Assembly: GCF_018531445.1 (NCBI RefSeq)
Contig: NZ_JAHDTH010000048.1
Location: 1 to 40,281, forward strand
Length of the DNA: 40,281 bases
Reading direction: 5' to 3'
DNA from: Pseudonocardia lacus
GTDB lineage: Bacteria > Actinomycetota > Actinomycetes > Mycobacteriales > Pseudonocardiaceae
Numbering within the stretch: the stretch's first letter is position 1; each line of letters starts with the position of its first letter. The translations under genes and the position numbers were made by a program. This document shows positions 31,957 to 40,051 of the stretch, one piece after another. The notes beneath the pieces were generated by a model that was not told the origin of the DNA, made no database searches, and saw only the letters and a program-made list of their open reading frames with translations.

Positions 31957-32910
31957 ATGGCGGCGAAGCCATCGATTCCCACCCGGGACGAGGTGCTCGG
32001 CTACTTCGACGCGCTGTCCAACTGGGGCCGCTGGGGCGAGGACGACCAGCTCGGCACGCTGAACCACATCACCGACGACGTGCGGCTGGCGGCGGCACGG
32101 GCCGTGCGCCACGGCAGGAGCGTGTCGTGCGCGTGGGAGGTGGCCGTGCCGGCGGACATGGAACGGTCCACGATGACGTGCCCGTGCGCCGCCGACATGC
32201 CGGGGGCCGAGAACATGCCGGAGCGGTTCCACGCCGACCGGCGCTGGGGCTTCTCCTCGGAGAAGCTGGGCCTCACCTTCCACGGCAACACCGTCACCCA
32301 CCTCGACTCGCCGTGCCACATCTTCTGGGACGGCGCGCTGTACAACGGGCGCCCGCACACGGCGGTGGACGCCGCGACGGGGTCGACGTGGGGAGCCGTC
32401 ACGGCGGCGGCGAAGGGGATCGTCACGCGCGGTGTGCTGCTGGACGTCGCGAAGGTCCGCGACGTGCCGTGGTTGGAGCCGGGGCAGGGGGTGTTCCCGG
32501 AGGACCTCGACGAGGCCGAGCGGCGCCAGGGCGTGCGGGTGCGGCCCGGCGACGCGGTGCTCCTGCGGACCGGCCACGGCCGCGCCCGGCACGAGGCCGT
32601 CGCGGCGGGCGGTATCGCGCAGACCGGCTGGCACGCGTCCTGCCTGCCGTGGCTGCGGGAGCGGGGGGTCGCGCTGATCGGCGCCGACACCCCCCAGGAG
32701 GTGCAGCCGTCGGGGTACGACGACGTGCTGATGCCGGTCCACGCGGTGGGCCTGGTCGCGATGGGGCTGTGGCTGCTCGACAACTGCGACCTGGAGGAGT
32801 GCGCGGCGACGGCCGCCGAGCTCGGCCAGTGGGACTTCCACCTCGCGGTCGCGCCGGTCCGCTTCGCCGGGACGTCCGGCAGCCCGGTCAACCCGATCGC
32901 CACGTTCTGA
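31957..32910 (+). CDS. Cyclase-family (kynurenine formamidase-like) metal hydrolase
   Basis: A 317-residue member of PF04199. The metal motif is present as THLDSPCHIFWDG with His115, Asp117 and His121, matching the HxDxPxH signature. GVLLDVAKVRDVPWL, GDAVLLRTGHG and WLRERGVALIGADTP follow in the usual order. Family members hydrolyse formamides or lactone/amide bonds in ring catabolism. In this context it may open a lactone or deformylate a ring-cleavage product. The ATG at 31957 follows GGGAGGAG; an out-of-frame ATG seven bases earlier is not used. The gene lies 87 bases after the monooxygenase, with hairpin B between them, so the two may be transcribed together. Confidence 0.88.
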   Translation: MAAKPSIPTRDEVLGYFDALSNWGRWGEDDQLGTLNHITDDVRLAAARAVRHGRSVSCAWEVAVPADMERSTMTCPCAADMPGAENMPERFHADRRWGFSSEKLGLTFHGNTVTHLDSPCHIFWDGALYNGRPHTAVDAATGSTWGAVTAAAKGIVTRGVLLDVAKVRDVPWLEPGQGVFPEDLDEAERRQGVRVRPGDAVLLRTGHGRARHEAVAAGGIAQTGWHASCLPWLRERGVALIGADTPQEVQPSGYDDVLMPVHAVGLVAMGLWLLDNCDLEECAATAAELGQWDFHLAVAPVRFAGTSGSPVNPIATF

Positions 32911-32963
32911 CCGCCACGTCCTGACCGCCACGACCGACCGCGCGGGACCCGCGCCGTAGGGTC

Positions 32964-34313
32964 CTAGGAACCGCAGCCGGGCGCGCGCAGCACGGCGCCG
33001 GACGTCCCGGCCAGCGACACCGAGGTCACCGTCGCGCCGTCCTGGTCCACGAACGGCGCGCCGAGTTCGACCACACGCGCGCCCGACCGGCTCGGGTTGG
33101 CGTTGACCACCGCGACCCCGCACGCGAAGTCCCGCCGCCACAGGTTCGACCCGACCGGCGCCTTCGGGCCGACGGGCTCCCCCAGCCGCCACTCGTACTC
33201 CGGCCGCCACGGCGTCGGGTCGCCGTAGGCGTCGGTCCGGGCGATCTCGACGAACGCGCTGCGCGTCCCGGCCGCCATCAGGTAGCTGGCGAAGGCGTAG
33301 CGGAACGGCCGCACCGCGCCCGGGGAGAAGTGCGGCTGCACCCAGGTGATCTTGCCGCGGGCCTCGTTCGACTCGATCTCGGCCACGACCCGGCTCCAGC
33401 CCTCGCCGTACTCGGGCAGCATGTTCGTGTCGGAGAAGACCAGCCACCACTCGTCGAACCCGCCGTCGAGGTGCTCGGTGTAGGCGTCCCAGACCCCCGG
33501 GTGCAGGCGCGCGTTGGCCAGGTTCGCCACCGTCTCCAGCCCCGCGGCCGAGAAGTCGCCGCGCACGTTGCTCAGCATCGAGAGGTAGGCGGCCTGCATG
33601 GCCTCGTCCGTCGGGTACTTCGGCGGGCACGAGCCGCGGTGGTAGGTGTCGCAGTCGAAGAGCGCGTTGTCCATCTCGACGCCGTCGAACCCGGCCGCCG
33701 TCGCCGCCGCGATCACGTTCGCGGCCCACGCGTCCTGGTAGTCGACGTTGCCCACGTCCATCTGCCAGTGCCCCGGGTAGCCGCTGTACTCGTAGCGGCC
33801 GCCGCGCGGCGAGGTGAGGAACCAGTCCGGGTGGTGGGCGTCGGCGTCGCAGTAGCCGACCCCGGTGGGCAGGTCGCGGTCGTCCACGCCACCCCGGCAG
33901 GCGTAGCTGCGCGTGGAGGACAGGTCCTTGTAGACGTAGACCTGGATCGCGGGGTTGGCCGCCTTGAGCCGCGGGATCAGCCCGCTCTCCCACTGGTTCA
34001 GCACGATGAACGAGCGCCGCCGGGCCTCCTGGGCGAGCAGGTCGTCGGAGGTGGTGGTGGAGTTGAGGTGCAGCCAGAGCGACTGGGCGGTGCCGGCGGG
34101 GGCCGGCGGCGCGGGGGAGGTCGTCGGCGGCGGGGCCGCGCTCGTCAGGGGCGGCGCGGCCGTCGTCGCGGGCGGCTGCGCGTCGGGCGAGAGCGGGTCG
34201 CCGGGCCGGGGGCGCTCTCCCACGGCGGTCAGCGTGACCCCCAGGACCGCGACGAACAGGGCGCCGATCGCGGCGACCAGCGCGGCGACGCGTGCGCGGC
34301 GTCGGCCGGGCAC
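32964..34313 (-). CDS. Membrane-anchored putative glycoside hydrolase (GHL15-like)
   Basis: A 449-residue protein. A basic N-terminus and one hydrophobic segment (residues about 8-32) anchor it or serve as signal peptide; a Pro/Thr/Ala-rich linker follows to about residue 75. The remainder is a predicted TIM barrel with TAQSLWLHLNSTTTSDDLL, RRRSFIVLNQWESGLIPRL, VYVYKDLSS, HWQMDVGNVDYQDAWA, FDGVEMDNALFDCDT and NVRGDFSAAGLETVANLANA, the pattern of the putative glycosyl hydrolases PF14885/GH114-like group. The Asp in VEMDN is a probable catalytic acid. Several Cys (CRGG, YCDAD, DCDT, SCPPK) could form disulfides outside the cell. The start is a GTG preceded by GGAGG. Substrate unknown, possibly a surface glycan. 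Confidence 0.75.
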   Translation of the reverse strand: MPGRRRARVAALVAAIGALFVAVLGVTLTAVGERPRPGDPLSPDAQPPATTAAPPLTSAAPPPTTSPAPPAPAGTAQSLWLHLNSTTTSDDLLAQEARRRSFIVLNQWESGLIPRLKAANPAIQVYVYKDLSSTRSYACRGGVDDRDLPTGVGYCDADAHHPDWFLTSPRGGRYEYSGYPGHWQMDVGNVDYQDAWAANVIAAATAAGFDGVEMDNALFDCDTYHRGSCPPKYPTDEAMQAAYLSMLSNVRGDFSAAGLETVANLANARLHPGVWDAYTEHLDGGFDEWWLVFSDTNMLPEYGEGWSRVVAEIESNEARGKITWVQPHFSPGAVRPFRYAFASYLMAAGTRSAFVEIARTDAYGDPTPWRPEYEWRLGEPVGPKAPVGSNLWRRDFACGVAVVNANPSRSGARVVELGAPFVDQDGATVTSVSLAGTSGAVLRAPGCGS

Positions 34314-34472
34314 CGCACCACCTCCGCACCGACCGTCACCCGTCCGGATGACGCCCCACGGTAGTGGGCGGCGGGGGTGGCCGTCGCAGGTGGGCGGCGC
34401 GTCTCAGATTGCGCACTCCGCCGGGCCCGCGAGCTGGTCTCATCGTGGTGGACGACGGCGAGGAGGCCCGCG

Positions 34473-34919
34473 GTGGACGACGTCGAAGTGCTCGCGATGG
34501 CCGGGGAGACCCTGACCGAGGTGCTCGGGCGGATCGGCCCGCAGCACCGCCGGATCCAGGCCGGGCCGGTCGCCGAGCGCCCCGGCTGGGACGGGGTGGT
34601 GCCGCTGCCCCAGCTGGTGGAGCGCTTCAGCGGCGGGTGCGCGGGCCCGGGCGGGTGGCGCTGCGACGGACTCGTGGAGGCCGCGGCCCTGCGCGCCTTC
34701 CTCGCCCACGACGTCGCGATGGCACTGGGCTCGCGGGCGTGCCCGCTGCCCGAGGCGCTGGCCCGCGCGCTGTACGAACGCATGGAACCGGACGCGGACC
34801 GGTGGCGGGCCGGCGGCGTCTTCCGGGAACGGCTGCCGCTGCCCGACGGCCACGTGTCGTGGCGCGACCGGTTCCTGCTGCTGGCCGGGCGCGACCCGCA
34901 CCCGTTCGATGCCGGCTGA
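34473..34919 (+). CDS. MDMPI/TIGR03086-like protein (short)
   Basis: A 148-residue protein. The C-terminal half (AAALRAFLAHDVAMALGSRACPLPEALARALYERME followed by FRERLPLPDGHVSWRDRFLLLAGRDPHP, each in pieces) matches the mycothiol-dependent maleylpyruvate isomerase/TIGR03086 pattern, with the conserved H-D pair in LAHD and the closing GRDP. The N-terminal helical bundle is shorter than in most members (about 190 residues) and the usual metal-site His near the N-terminus is not obvious, so the activity may differ. The GTG at 34473 follows AGGAGG with a spacing of six; the frame is open further upstream but is unlikely to be coding. Confidence 0.65.
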   Translation: MDDVEVLAMAGETLTEVLGRIGPQHRRIQAGPVAERPGWDGVVPLPQLVERFSGGCAGPGGWRCDGLVEAAALRAFLAHDVAMALGSRACPLPEALARALYERMEPDADRWRAGGVFRERLPLPDGHVSWRDRFLLLAGRDPHPFDAG

Positions 34920-34948
34920 CCGACCGCGAGAGTGGTCGGGTCGGCCGC

Positions 34949-36298
34949 TCAGTCGGGCAGCGCCAGCAGCAGGCGCCGGTACCAGCGCACGCCGTCGAGC
35001 AGGTCGGCCGCGCCCACGTGCTCGTCGGCGGCGTGGATGGACGCGCGTTGCGCGCGCGACATCCGCAGCGGGGCGAACCGGTAGACGCGATCGCAGATGC
35101 GGGTGAAGTGCCGGGCGTCGGCGCTGGCCATCATCACGTACGGCGTGGTGACGGCGTCCGGGAACACCTCGGCGGTGGTCGACTCCAGCAGCGCGAACGG
35201 CCCGTCCCACGGCGAGACGGGGCTCGGCTCGTGCTGCTCGACGACCTCGATCTCGACCCGGTCGTCGGCGATCGTGCGCCGGACGTGCTCGACGACGTCG
35301 GCGACGGTGTCGCCGACCATCACCCGCGCGTTCACGCCGGCCGTTGCGGAGGCGGCGATGACGTTGAGCGCCGGGCTGCCCGACAGCGTGGTGACGGCCA
35401 GCGTGGTGCGCACCATCGCCGCCGCCTCCGGTCCCGCGGCCAGCAGCAGCCGGGTGAGCAGCCGGGGCAGCCGGGTGAGGCGGCGCAGCAGCGGGCGCAC
35501 CGGCCCGGGGGCGTGCGGGGTGATCCGGCGGAACAGTTCGAGCGTGGGCGCGGGTGCGCTGGCCGGGAACGGGGCGCGGTCGAGGCGCGTGACGGCCCGC
35601 GCGATCCGCGCGGTCGGGCCCATCCGGGCGGGCGTCGAGGCGTGCCCGCCGGCGCCCTCGGCCCGCAGCAGCAGCGAGACCACGCCCTTCTCGGTGACGC
35701 CGACGACCGCGAGCGGCACCCCCAGCCCGGGCAGCGCGCCGCCCGCCACGGCGCCGCCCTCGTCGAGCACGAACCAGGGGCGCACCCCGCGCCCGGCCAG
35801 CTCGTCGACCGCGTGGCGGGCCGCCGCGCCGGCGACCTCCTCGTCGCAGCCGAAGCTGAGCCAGACATCGCGCGCCGGGACGACGCCGCTGTCGAGCAGC
35901 GTCTCCACCGCCTCGCAGATGGTGACGAGCGGCCCCTTGTCGTCGAGGGTGCCCCGGCCCCACACCGCGCCGTCGACGAGGTCCCCGCCGAACGGCGGGT
36001 GGCGCCAGTCCTCCGCGACGACGGGCACGACGTCGAGGTGCGCGACGAGCACGACCGGATCGGCCGAGGTGCGCCCCGGCCAGCGGAACAGCAGCCCGTG
36101 GCCGCCGACCGCGGTCCGCTCCAACCGCTCGTGCAGCAGCGGGAACTGCGCGCGCAGCTCGGCCAGGAACGCGTCGAACACGGCGCCGTCGACCAGCGCG
36201 GGATCGCGGTCGCCGACCGTGGGGATCCGCACCAGCGCCTGCAGCTTGGCGACCGCCGGCGCGACCTCGCGCCCACCGTCGACCGACGCCCTCACCAT
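34949..36298 (-). CDS. M20-family metallopeptidase (carboxypeptidase/ArgE-like)
   Basis: A 449-residue zinc-dependent amidohydrolase with all expected metal ligands: His87 and Asp89 in VAHLDVVPV, Asp119 in GTLDDKG, Glu153/Glu154 in CDEEVAG, an acidic LDEGG and a late His in IHAADEHV. The dimerisation lid (about residues 200-340) includes GGHASTPARMGPTARIARAV. Relatives are carboxypeptidase S-like or acylamino-acid hydrolases; the exact substrate is unknown. The protein is cytosolic without a signal peptide. The ATG at 36298 begins MVRASVDGG; the frame extends upstream but is Arg/Pro-rich shadow. It is a useful contrast to the ligand-free M20-like protein of the catabolic operon. Confidence 0.88.
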   Translation of the reverse strand: MVRASVDGGREVAPAVAKLQALVRIPTVGDRDPALVDGAVFDAFLAELRAQFPLLHERLERTAVGGHGLLFRWPGRTSADPVVLVAHLDVVPVVAEDWRHPPFGGDLVDGAVWGRGTLDDKGPLVTICEAVETLLDSGVVPARDVWLSFGCDEEVAGAAARHAVDELAGRGVRPWFVLDEGGAVAGGALPGLGVPLAVVGVTEKGVVSLLLRAEGAGGHASTPARMGPTARIARAVTRLDRAPFPASAPAPTLELFRRITPHAPGPVRPLLRRLTRLPRLLTRLLLAAGPEAAAMVRTTLAVTTLSGSPALNVIAASATAGVNARVMVGDTVADVVEHVRRTIADDRVEIEVVEQHEPSPVSPWDGPFALLESTTAEVFPDAVTTPYVMMASADARHFTRICDRVYRFAPLRMSRAQRASIHAADEHVGAADLLDGVRWYRRLLLALPD

Positions 36299-36372
36299 TC
36301 GCGCACAGTACCCACCACCCGCGGCCCGGGTACCGGTTGCAACGAGCGGGCCGGTGCCGGCGACAGGCAGTC

Positions 36373-37653
36373 GTGAGCACGCGGGAGGAGACCACCGGGA
36401 CGACGGCCGGCACAGCGCCGAGCGCCTGGCCGACGGCGGCGCTGGGCAGCGGACTCGTGGTGATGGTGGTCGGTGTGCTCGCCGCGCCGGGCCCGCGCAC
36501 ACCGTTCGGCGAGGCCGGCCTGGCGGACCGCGACCCGAGCCCCGTCGTCCTGGCCGCACCGTGGGTGGCGGTCGTCGTCGGTCTCGGCGCCGCCCTCGCC
36601 GGACTGGTCGCGCTGTGCCTCGCACCGGCGCCGGCCGCCCCCGACGACGCCCGGTCGGCCGGCGCGCCGCTCGCGGTGAAGGCCCCGGCGGCCGGGGCCG
36701 TCGGCGGGATCGTGCTCCTGGCGCTCTCGCCGGCCGTGCTGCTGCTCACCCTGAGCGGTGTCCCCGGGTTGCTGGCCGGGCTCAGCCTGGTCTGGCTCGG
36801 CCAGGTCGGCGCGCTCACCCTGGTCGACCGCGGGCTCGGACCGGCGACCCGCCGGGTGGCGCCCGACGCCCCGCCGGTCGCCCTCGCGGCGCTGGTGGCG
36901 GCGTGCGCGGCCGGCGCCGCAGCGGGCGGCGACGGGCTGGACGTGGTTGACGTGGTGCTGGCGGCGGTGGTCCAGGCCGCGTGCGTCACCGTCGGGCTGC
37001 TGGCCACGCGCGGGCACCGCGCCGGCATCGGGGTGGGCGTGGTCGGGGTGGGCGCGGTGGCGGCGGCCGTCCTCGTCGCCGGTGTCGTCCTCGCCACAGG
37101 GTCCGACCAGGAGCCGACCACTTGCACACCCGGGGTGGCGGCGCCTGCGCTCCCCGGTCCGGCACCCCGCCCCGCCGAGCCGCTGCCGACCTACCCGGCG
37201 CCGGCGCCCGTCGAGGCGTCGGACGCCTGCCGCGTCGACGACCTGGTCTGGTCCACGACCGGCTGGGACGCCGCGCTCGGGGAGCGGGTGGTGAGCGTGC
37301 TGGCCCGCAACGCGACGGCGCGACCCTGCTTCGTCGAGGGCGTGCCCGACGTCCGGCTGGCGCAGGGCGGGCAGGCGCTCCCGTTGGCCATCGACCTCAC
37401 CCGGGCCGAGTACGACCCCGCCCTGCAGGGGTCCGAGGGGCGCACCGGCATCGCCCCGGGCGGCGTCGCGTCGTTCGGGCTGCGCTGGCGGGTCGGGGCC
37501 GGCGCGGACCGCGACACCCCGCAGACCCTGGGCGTGGCGCTCGGGCCCGGCGGGGCGTGGGCCGACGTCGCCGTCGACGACGAGCACCCCGCCCCGTTCG
37601 ACGTCACCGCAGGCGCCGAGCTGTCCGTCGGCGGGTGGCGACCGGCGGGCTGA
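36373..37653 (+). CDS. Membrane protein with C-terminal DUF4232 domain
   Basis: A 426-residue protein. The N-terminal half has about seven hydrophobic segments (for example ALGSGLVVMVVGVLAA, PWVAVVVGLGAALAGLVALCL, AVGGIVLLALSPAVLLLTL, VGVVGVGAVAAAVLVAGVVL). A Pro-rich linker follows. The last 150 residues form a DUF4232-like exposed domain with two Cys (ASDACRVDDLVWS and ARPCFVEGVPDVRL), probably disulfide-linked outside the membrane, and the GIAPGGVASFGLRWR strand typical of this domain. Function is unknown; DUF4232 occurs mostly in actinobacterial lipoproteins and regulators. GTG start at 36373 with a weak AGGCAG upstream. The gene is divergent from the M20 peptidase and ends seven bases before the stop of the convergent SagB-like gene. 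Confidence 0.75.
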   Translation: MSTREETTGTTAGTAPSAWPTAALGSGLVVMVVGVLAAPGPRTPFGEAGLADRDPSPVVLAAPWVAVVVGLGAALAGLVALCLAPAPAAPDDARSAGAPLAVKAPAAGAVGGIVLLALSPAVLLLTLSGVPGLLAGLSLVWLGQVGALTLVDRGLGPATRRVAPDAPPVALAALVAACAAGAAAGGDGLDVVDVVLAAVVQAACVTVGLLATRGHRAGIGVGVVGVGAVAAAVLVAGVVLATGSDQEPTTCTPGVAAPALPGPAPRPAEPLPTYPAPAPVEASDACRVDDLVWSTTGWDAALGERVVSVLARNATARPCFVEGVPDVRLAQGGQALPLAIDLTRAEYDPALQGSEGRTGIAPGGVASFGLRWRVGAGADRDTPQTLGVALGPGGAWADVAVDDEHPAPFDVTAGAELSVGGWRPAG

Positions 37654-37660
37654 CCGGGCG

Positions 37661-39247
37661 CTACCCCGCGACCCGCCGCCGACGCCTGCCGAAGACCGTG
37701 ACGAACATGTAGGCCGCGCCCACGACGTCCGGAGCCAGGAAGTCGACCACCTCGTCGTCGAACGAGGTGGAGCCGACCGCGCCCAGCCCGAGCGCGTGCG
37801 TGCCCAGGTGCAGCTTGCCGGCGTGCAGCGCCCCTTCCAGCTGGGCGATGCGGTAGCCGCGGGCGCCGTAGTGGTGCAGGACCGCGGGCAGGTCGGCCAG
37901 GTAGTAGAGGTTCACGTGGGCGTCGCCCGCGTAGCTCTGGGCGGCCGCGATGCGCGTGGCCCGGTCTCGGAACAGGCCCTCCCGCACCAGTTCGACCGCA
38001 CCCCGCTGCGGGTGGTGCCGGTAGACGCCCGGGGCCAGTCCCTCGACCGCGTTCACGATCAGGTGCAGGTCGGTGAGCGGGGCGCCCGGGGTGAGCGCGT
38101 CGCCGGCCGCGCCGCGCGTGGACCGCTCCAGCAGGGTGGAGAACGCGTCGAACCCGATCTCCACGTCGGTGTCGTAGTTCCGGGTCGAGCGCCGCCGGAA
38201 GATGATCTCCTCGACGCCGCGCGGGTCGAGCCGGTCGGCCGGCAGCGGGCGCAGCTGCACCAGCTCACCGGTGGGCTCCGGGTCCGGCCGGCGCCACCGG
38301 CCGGCCCGCCACCGCGCCGCCTCGGCGCCCGTGGCCAGCGACGAGGCGCGGTGCATGTCGGTGACGGCGTGCCAGGTCACCTCCGCGGGGGAGAGCGGGC
38401 GCGTCGGGAGGTCCAGTGGCTCGACGGCCGGTGCGGGCGGCGCCGGGGTGCCGTCGCGGCCGAGCGCCACGAGCGCCACCGGCACCTCGCGCACGCCGTC
38501 GACGCCCAGCAGCGCGGCGACCAGTGGATCGGCGAACCCGAGTACCAGCGCGGCCGGGACGCCCGCCGACGCCGCGACCGCCAGCACGTGCGAGAGCGAC
38601 GTGCCGGCGTCCCAGTGGACGTGCCGGTAGGCGCGTTCGCGGTAGCGCCACGCGTTGCGCCAGATCGTGCTGGTCATGGCCAGCACCACCGGCGCGGCGG
38701 CGATCGAGGGCTCCTCGCCGGTGGCGTCCACGAGCGCGGCGCGGAAGTCGCCCGCGCGCAGCAGGCGCAGGCTGTGATCGGCCCCGCTGTAGTGGTAGAC
38801 GCCGGCGTCGAGGTCGGGCAGGTCGGCGCAGGCGAAGTACAGCTCCAGGTGGTACTGGGCGCCGGTGCCCCCGGCCGTGCGGAAGTGGTGCACGCGGCCG
38901 TCGCGCTCGGTGCGGGAGCGGTCGAGCTCGCCGTTGGTCAGCAGGCCGATCCGGCCCAGCAGCGCCCGGTCGGGCGCGACGCGCGCCGGCTCCCGCCCGA
39001 CCGCGGCGACCGCCTCCAGCGCCGGCGTCCCGGTCGCCGGCAGGTCGCGGGTGAGCCCGACCGGCGGCGCCGTCTCGTAGACCTTGCGCAGCGCGGGGCG
39101 GATGCCCGGGTCCCGCTGCCAGATGGCCTCGGTCCGCGCACGCGGGTCGCCGATGCCGATGCGTTCGTCGCCCGGGGTGTCGTCGAGCGCGTAGTACTTC
39201 GTCGCGTCGTGGAACGCCATGGCCCGCTGCACGTCGTCGATGGACAC
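37661..39247 (-). CDS. Two-domain SagB/ThcOx-type nitroreductase-fold oxidoreductase
   Basis: A 528-residue protein with two consecutive nitroreductase-like halves. The N-terminal half (about 80-265) contains YHLELYFACADLPDLDAGVYHY and HVHWDAGTSLSHVLAVAASAGV. The C-terminal half (about 330-525) contains RRRSTRNYDTDVEI, the FMN-site start, then APGVYRHHPQRGAVELV, VNLYYLADL, and AQLEGALHAGKLHLGTHALGLGAVG. This is the SagB-type dehydrogenase pattern known from FMN oxidases that make azoles in modified peptides. No YcaO cyclodehydratase or precursor gene is next to it, so it may act in another pathway. The GTG start at 39247 is directly followed by SIDDVQRAMAFHDATKYY, typical of the family. Same strand as, and 35 bases downstream of, the MerR regulator gene. 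Confidence 0.85.
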   Translation of the reverse strand: MSIDDVQRAMAFHDATKYYALDDTPGDERIGIGDPRARTEAIWQRDPGIRPALRKVYETAPPVGLTRDLPATGTPALEAVAAVGREPARVAPDRALLGRIGLLTNGELDRSRTERDGRVHHFRTAGGTGAQYHLELYFACADLPDLDAGVYHYSGADHSLRLLRAGDFRAALVDATGEEPSIAAAPVVLAMTSTIWRNAWRYRERAYRHVHWDAGTSLSHVLAVAASAGVPAALVLGFADPLVAALLGVDGVREVPVALVALGRDGTPAPPAPAVEPLDLPTRPLSPAEVTWHAVTDMHRASSLATGAEAARWRAGRWRRPDPEPTGELVQLRPLPADRLDPRGVEEIIFRRRSTRNYDTDVEIGFDAFSTLLERSTRGAAGDALTPGAPLTDLHLIVNAVEGLAPGVYRHHPQRGAVELVREGLFRDRATRIAAAQSYAGDAHVNLYYLADLPAVLHHYGARGYRIAQLEGALHAGKLHLGTHALGLGAVGSTSFDDEVVDFLAPDVVGAAYMFVTVFGRRRRRVAG

Positions 39248-39282
39248 CCGGCGAGTCTGCCCTCCGGGCGCGCCCGCGGTCG

Positions 39283-40005
39283 CTACCCGATCGGCCGCAC
39301 CGGGATCTCCAGGACCGCCGCGCGGGCTCCGTCGCCGTCGACCAGGTGCTCCTCGACGGTCGGCCCCGCGACCGCCATCCGCCGGCGGCGCACCCAGCCC
39401 AGCAGCTCCTGCCCGGCCCGCACGACCCCGGTGCCGGCCGGCACCACCGCCCGCACCACGTCGCGCACCGGCAGGGTCAGCGCCTCGCCGGCGCGCCCGG
39501 CCCCCACCGCGACGTCGAAGCCGCCGCCGAAGCCGCCGTCCGGCGGCGCATCCAGCCAGGTCAGCAGCAGGCCGCCCGGCCCACCGCAGACCGCGCCCAG
39601 CTCGGACGGGTGCTCGATCCGCAGGCGGCGCACCCGCAGGCGACGCGCCCCGACGGTGGTCTGCCGGGGCAGCACCGACATGCGCGCACCGAGGTGGTCC
39701 TCGGCGCGTTCCACGGTCGCGGTGAGCGCGGCGATGTCCGCGCGGACCGCGGCGACCGCCTCGGACAGCGCCTGGCGCAGGTGCGCGTCGGGCGCGTCGA
39801 GCAGCTCGGCGACCTGGTGCAGCGGCAGCCCCAGGCGCGCCAGGGCGCGGATGCGCTCGAGGCGCTCCAGCTCCCCCGCCCCGTACCAGCGGTAGCCGGT
39901 GGCGGCGTCCACCGCGGCCGGCGCGAGCAGGCCGATCCGGTCGTAGTGGCGCAGGGTGCGCGCGGACACCCCGGCCATGCGCGCGAGCTGCCCGATCCGC
40001 CACAT
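39283..40005 (-). CDS. MerR-family regulator with C-terminal effector domain
   Basis: A 240-residue regulator. The MerR helix-turn-helix is at residues 1-70 (MWRIGQLARMAGVSARTLRHYDRIGLL, then YRWYGAGELERLERI) and is followed by a coiled-coil dimerisation helix through TATVERAEDHL. The C-terminal 110 residues resemble a GyrI-like or other small-molecule binding beta-domain, with ELGAVCGGPGGLLLTWLDAPPDGG and a final RAAVLEIPVRPIG. The ATG at 40005 is the usual MerR start. The divergent promoter has the long spacer characteristic of MerR control, so it probably regulates the membrane protein gene at 40052 and perhaps itself. Confidence 0.88.
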   Translation of the reverse strand: MWRIGQLARMAGVSARTLRHYDRIGLLAPAAVDAATGYRWYGAGELERLERIRALARLGLPLHQVAELLDAPDAHLRQALSEAVAAVRADIAALTATVERAEDHLGARMSVLPRQTTVGARRLRVRRLRIEHPSELGAVCGGPGGLLLTWLDAPPDGGFGGGFDVAVGAGRAGEALTLPVRDVVRAVVPAGTGVVRAGQELLGWVRRRRMAVAGPTVEEHLVDGDGARAAVLEIPVRPIG

Positions 40006-40011
40006 CCGCGG

Positions 40012-40043
40012 TTGACCTTCCCCCGGCGTCAGACTCCTAGCGT
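40012..40043 (+). promoter_or_regulatory. MerR-type promoter with 20-bp spacer
   Basis: TTGACC (40012-40017) and TAGCGT (40038-40043) are separated by 20 bases instead of 17, the hallmark of promoters twisted by MerR proteins. A dyad TGAC-N11-GTCA (40013-40031) lies in the spacer. The promoter faces the gene at 40052 and starts only seven bases from the merR start. Confidence 0.7.
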
Positions 40044-40051
40044 CGCCGACC

